Origin: Oceanicaulis sp052055585
GTDB lineage: Bacteria; Pseudomonadota; Alphaproteobacteria; Caulobacterales; Maricaulaceae
DNA length: 64,000 nt
NCBI RefSeq assembly: GCF_052055585.1
Contig: NZ_CP170485.1
Location: 744,001 to 808,000, forward strand
Reading direction: 5' to 3'
Part shown: in pieces, positions 9,801 through 18,566 of the stretch
How the letters are laid out: each line of letters begins with the position of its first letter
Numbering within the stretch: the stretch's first letter is position 1
Notes under the pieces: model-generated
Seen by the model: the letters and a program-made list of their open reading frames with translations, nothing else
Told to the model about the DNA's origin: nothing
Databases searched by the model: none
Position numbers and translations under genes: made by a program

Positions 9801-11529
9801 CGAGGCCGCGACCGCGGCGGGCACGCTGGAAGCAAGCGCTATCCGTTTTGGAGCCCAGACCGGCAGACTGGTCTTCAATCACACAGACACCGATCTCGTT
9901 TTCGCGACGGATATCACCGGATCGGGAGGGGTGGACATCTATTCGGGCGTCACGACCCTGAGCGGCGAGAACGCCTATCTGGGCGGGACGCGGGTCGAAG
10001 GCGGCACGCTGGTCGTCAACAGCATGATCGGATCGGTTGATGTCGGAGCTTCGGGCAGGCTGGGGGGCTCTGGTCGAACGGGTGACGCTCTTGTCATGGG
10101 AACGCTGGCTCCGGGAAATTCCATCGGAGCATTCATGGTGGACGGCGATCTGACCCTGGGCGCGGGTTCGGTCCTTGAAATCGAAGTCGGCGGACAGGGC
10201 GTCACCCCGGGCGTGAATAATGATCTCTTGTCTGTCAGCGGGCTTGCGACCATCGACACAGGCGCGGTTCTGGAGGTGAAAGGTCAGGGGGGGCGCTCTG
10301 ACTTCGACCTGATCAATACCTATACGGTGCTGTCAGCCCAAAGCGGGATTGCCGGCGGCTTTGGCGAGGTGCTTGATCCCTTCGCCTTCATGGACGCCTA
10401 CCTTCTGTATGAAGGCGGGGATGTTCAGCTGGTCCTTCAACGCAATGATATCGACTTTGCAAGTGTGGCTGTTACCCGGAACCAGCGCGCCACGGCACAG
10501 GCGCTAAACAGTCTGGAGGCGTCATCGCCGCTTCGCCGGGCCATGCTGGGGTTGTACCAGAGCGAGGCTCCGGAGGTTTTTGACGCGTTGTCGGGTGAGC
10601 TCCATGCCTCGACGGCAACCGCTCTGGCGGGCGATGCCCGGCAGATGCAGCAGGGCATGCTCTCACGCCTGTCTGATCGAAACGCGCCGGGGGCGGACCC
10701 GCAATCGGGCGCCTCGGTCTGGCTGCAGGCATATGGCGCCTGGGGGGATTACGCAGGAACAGATGGCGTGCGCGACCTTGAATCCGAAGGTCTGGGCGCG
10801 GTGTTCGGCGCGGATACGCAACTGGCGTCGGGACTGACCCTTGGTGTGGCGGGCGGCTATATGCGTTCGAGCTATGAGCGTCAGGGCTTCTCCGCCTCGG
10901 TTGATGCAGACAGCTATTTTGCAGGCGCTTATGCCGGTGCTGAACTTGGGGCGGTGGCCCTGCGTCTGGGGGCGTCCTACGGCGATCACGGCCTGTCGAC
11001 GCAACGCCGCGTCGCCTATTCGGGCCTGACCGAGCAGCTGGTCGCCGATTATGACGCGTCCAGCGTGCAAGCCGGCGCTGAAGCCAGCTGGGTGATGAAC
11101 CGGGGAGGCGTCGATCTCGAACCCTTCGCAAGTCTTGACTATCTGCATCTGGATTCCGGCAGCGTCAAAGAGAGCGGCGGCGTCGCCTCGCTGACCGGTG
11201 CGGTGGAGGAGATAGACACGGTTCACTCCACGCTGGGCCTGCGGGCCGGGCAGACCGTGAGCGTCAGAGGCGTCAGCACCGTACTGACCGGCCAGCTGGG
11301 CTGGCGTCATGCCTATGGTGATATTTCTTCAGACGCATTGATGGCGTTCGAGGGCGGCGACCTGTTTCAGGTGTCCGGCGTCTCCGGGGCGCGGGATGCC
11401 GCACAGTTCAGTGCAGGAGCCCGCATGGACGTGTCGCCCTCAACCCAGCTGAGCGTGGGATATTCAGGTCTTCTGGGTGACCGGCTCACCCGGCATGGCG
11501 TGCAAGTGCGTATGAAGGTCGGCTTCTAG
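6802..11529 (+). CDS. Autotransporter adhesin-like protein with PATR repeats
   Basis: 1,575 residues; type Va secretion. The ATG at 6802 follows GGAGG by 8 bases; an earlier in-frame GTG (6739) lacks one. The long signal region has a basic n-part (KRPLRAFCLTLLASSALVGF) and a cut near AQAQT. The passenger is made of autotransporter-associated beta-strand (PATR) units of the form GxLxVHSGTTxLTGxNTYxG...GGxLRAGS; three large units start near 7680, 8383 and 9121, and a partial fourth near 9860. The last ~280 residues form the beta-barrel translocator (from about VWLQAYGAWGDYAG to the terminal MKVGF). No protease triad was seen in the passenger, so a structural, adhesive or biofilm role is more likely than an enzymatic one. 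The second and third units are nearly identical (see repeat entries). Confidence 0.9.
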   Translation: MSRHAQNSKLAPNPCVGANRAKRPLRAFCLTLLASSALVGFGQAQAQTINSTGVVIDGVSGGAFGSDFWTSSTSVGFSAPGELTISNGGTLRGPAASYVAHVGNQSAGTATITGAGSRWYDINQLRVGWSDTGTLNILDGGEASTRDARVGGFFRGNGEVNVANPGSRLLVSNLLSLGDDRDAGGVLNITDGGSVTSTNASVGFATQRDNRATISGASSNWTVTSGAMQVGRAGRGTLTLTDGGTLTSASRVDLALRAAATGTINFGAAAGNPALAAGSLVSDEIRFGEGDGVIVFNHIDAGFTLASDITGTGRLEVHSGTTILTGVNTYTGQTTLSGGTLRAGSDGAFSSGASYAFTGGVLDLNGFNASASGLSGTNGTVRLNGADFTLNQATDSSFGGQLTGTGRFVKTGDGRLTFTGSSTAFDGTVGVSGGVLELRNSFSSAGAEIGSANSRVHVLGASARWALSGALDVKHSGVLQLSGGGLVEAAGSVNLVDGGMIVFGADAGELAIGTGKLIAQEIQFQDTGGDARGRLVFNHTDGDFTLASNISGNGAVEVHSGTTVLTGRNTYSGETRVEGGVLRAGSLTAFSNNSRYVLNGGTLDLNGFNLFMEELSGTGGTLALGDAGLTITQDVETEFGGAFTGSGFLVLDGDGRMALTGATTAFTGGMSLRNGTLDILNGFTSSSTYVGGTPDQPGHVNVTGADARWDLNGFLELGTLGPGVLTIREGAVVSVSGPVTLADGGVIVFGAAAGEASAETGQLLADEIRLRNMGGDARGRLVFNHTDGDFTLASNISGNGVLEVHSGTTVLTGRNTYAGETRVEGGVLRAGSLTAFSNNSRYILNGGMLDLNGFNLFMEELSGTGGTLALGDAGLTITQDVETEFGGAFTGSGFLVVDGDGRLTLAGATTEFTGGALIRNGTLDILNNFTSASSYIGGALNEPGHVNVTGADARWDLNGFLELGTLGPGVLTIDEGAVVSVTGPVMLADGGVINIGAAAGEAATAAGTLEASAIRFGAQTGRLVFNHTDTDLVFATDITGSGGVDIYSGVTTLSGENAYLGGTRVEGGTLVVNSMIGSVDVGASGRLGGSGRTGDALVMGTLAPGNSIGAFMVDGDLTLGAGSVLEIEVGGQGVTPGVNNDLLSVSGLATIDTGAVLEVKGQGGRSDFDLINTYTVLSAQSGIAGGFGEVLDPFAFMDAYLLYEGGDVQLVLQRNDIDFASVAVTRNQRATAQALNSLEASSPLRRAMLGLYQSEAPEVFDALSGELHASTATALAGDARQMQQGMLSRLSDRNAPGADPQSGASVWLQAYGAWGDYAGTDGVRDLESEGLGAVFGADTQLASGLTLGVAGGYMRSSYERQGFSASVDADSYFAGAYAGAELGAVALRLGASYGDHGLSTQRRVAYSGLTEQLVADYDASSVQAGAEASWVMNRGGVDLEPFASLDYLHLDSGSVKESGGVASLTGAVEEIDTVHSTLGLRAGQTVSVRGVSTVLTGQLGWRHAYGDISSDALMAFEGGDLFQVSGVSGARDAAQFSAGARMDVSPSTQLSVGYSGLLGDRLTRHGVQVRMKVGF
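8383..9040 (+). repeat. Intragenic direct repeat, copy 1 (passenger unit)
   Basis: First copy of a unit of about 660 bp, repeated with a period of 738 bp (246 codons). It begins GGCGGCGATGCGCGAGGGCG and encodes GRLVFNHTDGDFTLASNISG through GPVTLADGGVIVFGAAAGE. Long stretches are identical at base level to copy 2, including synonymous positions. Confidence 0.85.
9121..9778 (+). repeat. Intragenic direct repeat, copy 2 (passenger unit)
   Basis: Second copy, starting 738 bp after the first in the same reading frame. Base identity stays very high for the first ~340 bases and falls in patches such as the segment coding for GGALIRNGTLDILNNFTSAS, which differs from copy 1. This pattern fits recent tandem duplication or gene conversion, followed by some divergence. 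Confidence 0.85.
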
Positions 11530-11624
11530 GGCGGGCGCTTGGCAGTGGGCGGTCAGAATACTTTTGCCATCCATGCTGCGCTTGCGGTCTAATCTCCTTC
11601 GAGAATCCATGCAGGGGACAGGAT

Positions 11625-14060
11625 ATGGATTGGGGGATTGTCAGTCGGCATCTGGATACCCTTCTGGATCAGCCACCTGAGCGCAGACAGGCCTGTGCGC
11701 GAGAGCTTGCCGGCGGGGATGAGGCGTTGTTCCAGGCGCTGCTGTCCATGCTGGCGGGCGTTGAGGAGGCTGACGGTTTTCTGGACAGCCCGTTCGCGCC
11801 ATCCGCACAGTCTGAAGGCGACGCCCCCGCAGGGGTTCTGCCCGAGGGGCGGCGTCTGGGCGCCTGGGAGATTGTCCGGCTTCTGGGGCGTGGCGGCATG
11901 GGCGAGGTCTATCTCGCCCGCCGGGCTGATGGGGGGTTCGAGCAGGAAGCGGCGCTCAAAACCCTCGGGCCGCTGGAAGCGGACGGCGTCCAGCTGTTCG
12001 AGCAGGAACGCCAGACCATTGCGCGTCTCGAGCATCCCGGAATCGCGCGCTTGCTGGATGGCGGGATCGACGAGGACGGGCGGCCCTTCATGGTTGTGGA
12101 ACGGGTGAGCGGTCACCCGGTCGACGCCTGGTGCGAGGCGCACGAGACCAGCCCGCAGGCGAAGATCGGTCTGATCCTGGATGTGTGTGATTGCGTGGCC
12201 TACGCCCATGCGCGTCTGGTGGCGCACCGGGACATCAAGCCCGCCAATATCCTGGTGGATGAGGCCGGGCGCGTCCGTCTGATTGATTTCGGCGTTTCGG
12301 CGGCGCTTGAGAGCCGTGAAAGCCGCCCTCTGACGCGCGGTTATGCGGCGCCGGAAACCGTGAGCACAGGGGAAGCGGGGACCGCGGCGGATATTTATGC
12401 GCTGGCGGCCAGCCTGTTCGAGCTGCTGACCGGAGAGCCGCCTGCAGAAATCGGGGCGTCGGCCCTGTCTTTCGCCGCCTGGTCCGCGCAAGGCGCACCC
12501 GTCCGGTCGCTAGAAGAGATGAGCCGCGGCCGGGCATTGCCCGGTCCCTTGCGCGCGGATTTGTCCGCCATTCTGGGCAAGGCGCTTCATGCCGATCCCG
12601 CGCAACGCTATCTCAGCGTGGATGCGTTCGCTGCGGATTTGCGCCGCGCGCTTGCACATGAACCTGTTCGAGCGCGCGCTGATACGCTGATCTATCGCAC
12701 CGGGCGGTTCCTGTGGCGCAATGCGGCGGCGTCTTTGGCCGTGACCGGGCTGGTGCTGGCGCTTGCTGGCGGTCTGGGCGCCTCGGTCTGGCAACAGGCC
12801 CAGATCCGGGCGGAACGCGACAGCGTGGTGCGCGAGCAGACCCGGCTTGCCTCGGTTCAGGACTATCTCTTCTTCATGCTGCGCGATGCTGCGGCGATGG
12901 AGGGAGAGGGCGATATCCGCTCTGTCATCGATCAGGCCGCTGAACGGATGAGCGAGCGACTGGCCGAAGATCCCGAGACCGGCGGTCGGGTGCTGCACGC
13001 CCTGTCCGAGCTCTATTTTCACGTCAATGACTATGAAGCGGCCGAGCCCTTGTTGCGGCGACTGGTGGCGATGGAAGAACTTCCGCCCGATCTGCGGGCC
13101 AGTGCAGCCTATGATCTGGCTCAGGTCAGCCTGCGCCGTGGCGAGCCAGAGCTGGCGCGCACCCAGCTTGATGTGGCGCAGAACTTCTGGAGGACCGATA
13201 CCCTGCAATATCGCAGAGAGCTGGCGGATTCCCGATTGGTTGAGGCCCGCTTGCTGCGTGACGAGGGGCGGATCGAGGATGCGATCAGCCTGCTTCAGAC
13301 CGAGCTGCCTGAAATGATCGCGCTGAATGGCCCCGATTTCCGTGAAACGGGCGTCTTCCACAATGATCTGGGCGTCATGCTGATGTCTGCAGGGCAGCTG
13401 GAGCCAGCGGCCGAGCAGCTGGCGCGGGCGCGCGAAATCTGGCGCCTGAACGATCTGGGTGACGGGCCGGATGCGTTGAACACGCTGAACAATCTGGCGG
13501 CGGCGGAATTCCTGCTGGGACGGCCCGAGCGCGCTGCGCCGGTTTTCGCCGAGGCGGTTGAGGTGCGCGAAGCGCTTTATGGTCCGTCGGCAGCGCTGGC
13601 GGCGGTGCTGGGCAATTACGGCAAGTCCCTGATCGCGTTGTCGCAGTTTGAGGATGCCGTCGCTGTTCTGTCGCGGGCGCGCTCCATGGCGCTGGAATTT
13701 GCAGGCGCGGGGAGCCTGCATTTCGCCGCGTCCAGCTCAAGCTATATGGAAGCCCTGATCGCGGCGGGACAGGTTGAGCAAGCCGTGGCGGTCTTTGCGG
13801 CGGACGAAGTGTATGTCAGCGAGAGCGAAGCGCGCGGTTCGCCCGCTCAGGCCGCCTTTGATGTGGGTGCGGCGCGCGTCCTTGCCGAGACTGGTCAGCT
13901 GGTGCAGGCGAGTGAGCGGCTGGGGCGAGCAGAGACGATTTTTGCGTCTCTGGGCCCGGCAGGTGCGCGTTATCTCGCTGTGATTGCTAGTTTGCGTGAG
14001 CAGTATGGGCTGTCAGAGTCGGCCCCGTCAGTTCCTGGTGCAGCCACGCACGAGCCTTGA
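11625..14060 (+). CDS. Transmembrane Ser/Thr protein kinase with TPR-type C-terminal region
   Basis: 811 residues. The PknB-type kinase domain spans about 80-345 with all key motifs: glycine loop GRGGMGEV (88-95), catalytic Lys112 in AALKTL, HRDIKPAN (201-208, catalytic Asp203), DFG (221-223) and APE (242-244). A single membrane helix follows at about 367-389 (SLAVTGLVLALAGGLGASVW). The remaining ~420 residues are helical, Ala/Leu/Glu-rich and read as tetratricopeptide-like repeats (for example LHALSELYFHVNDYEAAEPL), presumably outside the inner membrane. The 3' end overlaps the 3' end of the opposite-strand ECF sigma gene by 74 bp. Kinase plus ECF43-type sigma pairs are known (the Vibrio PknT/EcfP system, where the kinase activates the sigma by phosphorylation). 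By that precedent this kinase should sense an envelope cue and switch on the neighbouring sigma. Confidence 0.92.
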   Translation: MDWGIVSRHLDTLLDQPPERRQACARELAGGDEALFQALLSMLAGVEEADGFLDSPFAPSAQSEGDAPAGVLPEGRRLGAWEIVRLLGRGGMGEVYLARRADGGFEQEAALKTLGPLEADGVQLFEQERQTIARLEHPGIARLLDGGIDEDGRPFMVVERVSGHPVDAWCEAHETSPQAKIGLILDVCDCVAYAHARLVAHRDIKPANILVDEAGRVRLIDFGVSAALESRESRPLTRGYAAPETVSTGEAGTAADIYALAASLFELLTGEPPAEIGASALSFAAWSAQGAPVRSLEEMSRGRALPGPLRADLSAILGKALHADPAQRYLSVDAFAADLRRALAHEPVRARADTLIYRTGRFLWRNAAASLAVTGLVLALAGGLGASVWQQAQIRAERDSVVREQTRLASVQDYLFFMLRDAAAMEGEGDIRSVIDQAAERMSERLAEDPETGGRVLHALSELYFHVNDYEAAEPLLRRLVAMEELPPDLRASAAYDLAQVSLRRGEPELARTQLDVAQNFWRTDTLQYRRELADSRLVEARLLRDEGRIEDAISLLQTELPEMIALNGPDFRETGVFHNDLGVMLMSAGQLEPAAEQLARAREIWRLNDLGDGPDALNTLNNLAAAEFLLGRPERAAPVFAEAVEVREALYGPSAALAAVLGNYGKSLIALSQFEDAVAVLSRARSMALEFAGAGSLHFAASSSSYMEALIAAGQVEQAVAVFAADEVYVSESEARGSPAQAAFDVGAARVLAETGQLVQASERLGRAETIFASLGPAGARYLAVIASLREQYGLSESAPSVPGAATHEP

Positions 14061-14574
14061 GCCAGTCGCGCTGGGCGGTCTTGCGCGAGACGCCGAGAAT
14101 CTTGCCGGTCTGGTCTTCGGTGTAACCGCCGAAGAAGCGCAATTCGACGACCTTGCCCAGACGTGCATCCAGCGTTTTGAGCCGGGAGAGCGCATCATTG
14201 AGCTCGACCAGCTGTTCGTCGCTCTCCCAGAACGGATCAAGGTCCTCAAGAAGCGGATCGATTTGTCCGGCGCCGCGTTTGGCGGCAAGGCGCGAGCGGG
14301 CGTGATCGACCAGAACATGGCGCATGGCGACAGCGGCCGAGGACAGGAAGTGATTGTCATCCACGAAGATGTCCTGCCGACGCAGCTTCAGCCAGGCCTC
14401 ATTGAGAAGCGCGGTGGTGCGCAGGGTTTCCCCGGCGCCAGAACGTCGGCGATGGCAGCGAGCGATCCGCCGCAACTCGTCCCACATGGCGGGCACCAGC
14501 ACTTCCAGGCCGGCCTCATCCTGAAGCGGGGTTGAAGGCTCAGCGGCCTCATCAATGCGGACTGCGTGCGTCAT
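13987..14574 (-). CDS. ECF sigma factor, TIGR02999 / ECF43-like
   Basis: 195 residues. Region 2 is AGLEVLVPAMWDELRRIAR through MRHVLVDHARSRLAAKRG; region 4 is KVVELRFFGGYTEDQTGKIL with the recognition-helix part VSRKTAQRDWLKARAWLHQE. This pattern is typical of the TIGR02999 group. In most ECFs region 2.2 carries acidic DAED-type residues that bind RNA polymerase; here the matching stretch is GETLRTTALLNEAWLKL, with Thr53 and Thr54 instead. ECF43 sigmas are reported to need phosphorylation of a Thr in this region by a partner kinase, and a kinase gene converges on this one. The start was taken at MTHAVRID because the preceding in-frame sequence is not sigma-like and a purine-rich AGGAACG lies just upstream. 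It is divergent from the metzincin-like gene. Confidence 0.92.
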   Translation of the reverse strand: MTHAVRIDEAAEPSTPLQDEAGLEVLVPAMWDELRRIARCHRRRSGAGETLRTTALLNEAWLKLRRQDIFVDDNHFLSSAAVAMRHVLVDHARSRLAAKRGAGQIDPLLEDLDPFWESDEQLVELNDALSRLKTLDARLGKVVELRFFGGYTEDQTGKILGVSRKTAQRDWLKARAWLHQELTGPTLTAHTAHAN

Positions 14575-14666
14575 GCGAATACGTTCCTGTCTCCCCCGCG
14601 TCCTAGTCTTTGAAATTTTCGAACAAGTTTCAACTGTTATGCGTCGCAGCATTCTGGTCCTCGCCT

Positions 14667-14698
14667 GATGTCCCATTTCGCGGCGGGTTTGCGTTTCT
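14667..14698 (+). promoter_or_regulatory. Candidate ECF-type promoter, copy 1
   Basis: GATGTCCCATT (14667-14677), 14 bases, then CGTTTCT (14692-14698). The same two blocks at the same spacing recur at 18567-18598. Block starts are 25 bases apart, as for -35 and -10 elements. The second block ends 36 bases before the ATG of the metzincin-like gene. It is proposed as the binding site of the sigma factor encoded divergently at 13987-14574. Confidence 0.6.
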
Positions 14699-14734
14699 TC
14701 CCATGACACAGGCGAGCATCCAGGGGAGACGTAC

Positions 14735-17700
14735 ATGTCCGGGGACAAAATCGAGATCGCGACGGGCGCTGTGGCGCTCTTGCGGGGCGCCATGCTGGGG
14801 GCGCTTCTGCTGGGCGGGGCGAACGCCAGCGCGCAGGACGCCTTGTTCGACCGGAGCCCTGAGGCGCAGGACCCTGATGAGATTGCGCGGGTCTTCGGTG
14901 TTGAGGTGGATGCGCTGCCGGACGGTTCGGTCTGGCGTCGCCTGCGCAGCGTCGATGGCCGCCGCGACGGATTGCAGCTGGAAATTCCCGCCACCCTGTC
15001 CGCGGCGTGGAGCGCGCCGGCGCCGTATGCCGTGAGCTGCCCGGTCATGCTGACCATCAGCCGGACGGGTGATGCGCCCGGCTCGACGGGGCTCGTCTCC
15101 AATATTCAAATGGTCATGATTGATGGCGGCGGGCTGGGCGGCGGCGTCTTTTCCGGCATCGTGGACGGCGAGGCGATGACCTCGCCGATGAGCAGCGCGC
15201 TGGATATTGATCCCACGGTGTCTCGCCCCAACGGGGCGCTGGCGACGGCAGTCGTGATGCCGGGGCCGGGGTGTCAATCGCTCATGGACGCCATGATGCA
15301 ACATGCGCCCGGCAGCGGCGTGGATGAGGTGTTTAACCGTCCTGATGTGCAGCGCGAACTGGCCGAGATGGAGCCAGAAGAGCGTCGGGCCATGGAGGCG
15401 GCGGTTCGGGAGAATGCAGGATTGCTCTCGGCGATCCGGTCGACCGGCATGTCCCCGGAGGAGCTGCAGACAGCGGCCTGTTTCGCACAGGCCATCCCGG
15501 TGGTGCGGGTGCTCGACGCCAGCCCCGAACGGTTTCACCTGCTGATCGCAGGCACTGTGGAAGGCCCCGATGAAGAGCTGTGCCCGGTCGTGTCCGCGCG
15601 CGCGCAATTACATGTGGGCGCCCCGATTGATGACACTTTGCTCAGCGTTGTTTCCCATTCTCCCGAACCGGTCATCCTGCGCGGACCGGACCAGAACACG
15701 CTGGAATGCACCAACAACGATCCCACATCGCCGCTGGTCGAGCTGGTGTTCTCCCAGCCGGTCGCCCGGCGCAGTCTGCAGGACAATGTCCGGCTCATGG
15801 AGCTGGGCGCTTCTGGTTGGGAAGACACCGGCTATACCTTCAGCACGGATGGCCAGGGGCTCGTCTATCTGGAACGCGATCAGTATCTCGAACCGCTGAG
15901 CCGCTACCGGGTCGAGGTGACGGGGGGGCAGAATGGCGTTCGGGGTCTTGGCGAGAACACGGTGCTGGATGGCGGCTATGTGTTCGATTTCCAGACAGCG
16001 CCGGTGAGCGACAGCGCCAGTTTCGAGGCGGCTTATTCAGACGCGGTCGAGTTTCACGCCTATCAGGGATCACGCGATGCGCCGGTTCTGCCCGATCGTC
16101 CGGTCGTATTGCGCTCCGAATTCAACTGGAACGCAGCGGATGAGAACCGCCCGGAAGAGACCTTGCCGTCCCATATGTGCGTGCGGGTGCAAGCGCAGGA
16201 GGTGAACGCCAGCCGGGGTGCGCCCGCCCGGTTTGACCCGACTGATTTTCCGTTCCCGCGCGAAGACAGCGTCACCGAGCAGTCGCGCCGCATGGGGCGG
16301 GACCGGGCCCTTGTGACGGGCTGGACGCCCGGACAGGGCGAAGCGCGTCAGGCCCGGCTTGAGGCGACCTATTCGCTGGTCAACTTCACCTCCGCCAATT
16401 CAGGCGCCCAGACGCCGGAGCTGACCTATCAGCCCGAGCGTCAGGTCGAGGTTTTGCCCCGCTCCGTCACCATCCCGGTGAGGATGTTCACGCTGGCCTT
16501 TGATGATCAGGCCGATCTCGATGATGTGGTCCTGCCCGATCAGGGCGATGAGGTGAACCTGACCAATCAGGATCAGCGCAATCATGAGCGCCTGAACGCG
16601 GGGGCGCGTCAGCTCGCCGGCTATATCGCATCGGACTGGGCGCTGGTGCAGGACGCGGGCCGGCGCTTCATGCCGCTCAATGCGATGCCGTTCTCGCAGG
16701 CGGGGGTGTACCCCATGCGAGGGGTGGGGCAGACACTGAGGACAGTCGATGACGAGGGTGAAGAGGAGACTTTTGACCTCTCCGGCGGCGCCGAGAATGG
16801 CGCGTCCGATCTGGCGCTCCTGACGCGTCAGTTCGAGGAGACCTATCGCCGGGCCATTCTGCCGTCCTGTGTGGGATCGCAGATGTGTCTGGGCGTTCTG
16901 CCCATCCCCTATGGCGGCGCGCGCGCCTTCTACGATGCCGAGGGGCGTCATCGCGGCATGCTGATCGGGCTGGATTCACTTCCCTATCGGCATCGCCTTC
17001 CCCCGGTGATCGTTCACGAGGTGGGGCATGCACATGGTCTGGCTCACGTCCCCAATGACTATAACCGGCGTTCCGAGCAGGCCCTGATCGTGCGCGAAGT
17101 CGCCAATCTCAGACGTCGTGGGCCTTTGCGCTGGACGGGGATCGATCAGGTTATGCTGTGGCCGGACGGGCATGTGGGCTATCGCCACTCCGAGGATGGC
17201 AATTCAGAACATCGTGACCTGTGGCCGCTGATGTACAACACGGCCCTGAACCCGCTTGAGGGCGGGATCCAGACGGACCAGTACGAACAGCTGGTTGCTT
17301 CCATGCAGAACGGGCGTTCGACCAATCCGAACTATTTTGGTCCGCATCCCGAGCTCTCCCACTCTTCCAGCCAGTCCATGCATGCCGTGCTTGCAGAGAT
17401 GCACCGCCTTCGTTGGCGCGAAACGGTGGCGGATCGTGAACCCGAGCTTGAAACACTGGTCCATATCGCCGAGGGCGATCGGCCCGGCATGGCCATTGGT
17501 CTCGGGCTGGTGCGCGACGCATCCGGATGGCGCATTCCCTATCATCCCGTCCTGACAGCGACCCTGGCCGCTGTCGAGCAGGGCGCTGATGAGACGGGTG
17601 ACCTTCTGGTGCGTGTTCTCGATGCTCAGGGACGGGTGCTGGCCAGCCGTCGGATGGGCGCCCTGTCGATGCGCGGCGTCGACCCGGTCTGGCTAAACGG

Positions 17701-18526
17701 CTTCCTGCCGCTCTCTACAGAAGAAGCGTTGGCGGTGCGCAGGCTTGAATTCGTGGATGCCGGTCGGAGCCGGACGCTTGGCGCGATCGACATTGCGCAG
17801 ATCGATCCTTCTGGACGCGTTCAGGTGCGGCAGAGCGGTGAGCAGATCATGGCGAGCTGGACCTCCGGGGGCGCTGGTCTTGAGGCGCGTGTCTTCTGGC
17901 GGGGTTCGGATGGGATCGAGCAACTGGTCTGGTCTGGTGCAGATGCCGGACAGGTGCAGATCGATCGCTCGTCAATCACGCTGTCTGAGGATGGCGGGCC
18001 GGGGCAGCTGGTGGTCGAACGCACAAACGGGGTGGCGCTCCAGCGTATGCAGGCGCCGCTGGCCCTGTCCGGGCTCGAAGAGCCCCAGGCGGACCCATTC
18101 CCTGTGGTTCAGGCGGCCTGGGTTGAGGAGCCGGTCATGGATCGGGCGTCGGGCATAGCGTCATCCGCGCGGGGCGTCGCCGGGTTCGAGTTTCCCGCCG
18201 GGGTCGAGGTGAACGGGCCCTTGCCGGTGTTGCACCGGGCTGGATCGTCAGTGGAGGACGAGGCGCAAGCACCAGTCGAGGAGGGGTTTGAGCGTCAGGA
18301 CGACATGCTGGTGCGCACGCCGAACGATGCCAGTTGCACGATCACATCGGCTGATCTTGATGCTTTCATCAACTTCCAGCTCGCTTCCTTGCCCGAGGAG
18401 ATGCGCGGGGAGATCGCCGCCGAGACCCGGGGGGAGATGCAGGCTGCGTTGGCTGACCCGAACTATAATCGACAGGGGCTGTGTGACGCACTGGAGGCGA
18501 TCCGCAGCGCGGAGAGCCAGCCCTGA
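14735..18526 (+). CDS. Large secreted metzincin-like metalloprotease
   Basis: 1,263 residues. An N-terminal signal sequence ends near NASAQ (about 34). The middle (about 320-420) reads as an SbsA-type Ig-like domain (PLVELVFSQPVARRSLQDNV, YLEPLSRYRVEVTGG). The catalytic centre is HEVGHAHGLAH at 761-771, matching the metzincin HExxHxxGxxH zinc motif, with a Met-turn candidate at Met833 (DLWPLMYNTALNP). Beta-rich C-terminal regions of unknown family follow, with a short helical tail (about 1210-1263). It should act in the periplasm or outside the cell on an unknown protein substrate. The ATG follows GGGGAGACGTAC. The gene stands alone between the two shared promoter-like elements and next to the kinase/sigma pair. 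No assigned peptidase family is claimed beyond the metzincin signature. Confidence 0.8.
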   Translation: MSGDKIEIATGAVALLRGAMLGALLLGGANASAQDALFDRSPEAQDPDEIARVFGVEVDALPDGSVWRRLRSVDGRRDGLQLEIPATLSAAWSAPAPYAVSCPVMLTISRTGDAPGSTGLVSNIQMVMIDGGGLGGGVFSGIVDGEAMTSPMSSALDIDPTVSRPNGALATAVVMPGPGCQSLMDAMMQHAPGSGVDEVFNRPDVQRELAEMEPEERRAMEAAVRENAGLLSAIRSTGMSPEELQTAACFAQAIPVVRVLDASPERFHLLIAGTVEGPDEELCPVVSARAQLHVGAPIDDTLLSVVSHSPEPVILRGPDQNTLECTNNDPTSPLVELVFSQPVARRSLQDNVRLMELGASGWEDTGYTFSTDGQGLVYLERDQYLEPLSRYRVEVTGGQNGVRGLGENTVLDGGYVFDFQTAPVSDSASFEAAYSDAVEFHAYQGSRDAPVLPDRPVVLRSEFNWNAADENRPEETLPSHMCVRVQAQEVNASRGAPARFDPTDFPFPREDSVTEQSRRMGRDRALVTGWTPGQGEARQARLEATYSLVNFTSANSGAQTPELTYQPERQVEVLPRSVTIPVRMFTLAFDDQADLDDVVLPDQGDEVNLTNQDQRNHERLNAGARQLAGYIASDWALVQDAGRRFMPLNAMPFSQAGVYPMRGVGQTLRTVDDEGEEETFDLSGGAENGASDLALLTRQFEETYRRAILPSCVGSQMCLGVLPIPYGGARAFYDAEGRHRGMLIGLDSLPYRHRLPPVIVHEVGHAHGLAHVPNDYNRRSEQALIVREVANLRRRGPLRWTGIDQVMLWPDGHVGYRHSEDGNSEHRDLWPLMYNTALNPLEGGIQTDQYEQLVASMQNGRSTNPNYFGPHPELSHSSSQSMHAVLAEMHRLRWRETVADREPELETLVHIAEGDRPGMAIGLGLVRDASGWRIPYHPVLTATLAAVEQGADETGDLLVRVLDAQGRVLASRRMGALSMRGVDPVWLNGFLPLSTEEALAVRRLEFVDAGRSRTLGAIDIAQIDPSGRVQVRQSGEQIMASWTSGGAGLEARVFWRGSDGIEQLVWSGADAGQVQIDRSSITLSEDGGPGQLVVERTNGVALQRMQAPLALSGLEEPQADPFPVVQAAWVEEPVMDRASGIASSARGVAGFEFPAGVEVNGPLPVLHRAGSSVEDEAQAPVEEGFERQDDMLVRTPNDASCTITSADLDAFINFQLASLPEEMRGEIAAETRGEMQAALADPNYNRQGLCDALEAIRSAESQP

Positions 18527-18566
18527 CGGACAGGTTTGCGGGGCGGTGAAGTTTTTTTATCGCCCC

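Noticed and set aside
14575..15102. Extension of the sigma-factor frame by about 176 codons upstream
   Set aside because: The extra residues are Ser/Arg/Pro-rich, lie antisense to the metzincin-like gene and do not resemble any sigma region; MTHAVRID fits the family's length.
18540..18566. GGGGCG ... CGCCCC hairpin enclosing a T7 run, after the metzincin-like gene
   Set aside because: The T-run is in the loop rather than after the stem, so it is not a standard terminator, and it merges with the proposed promoter region.
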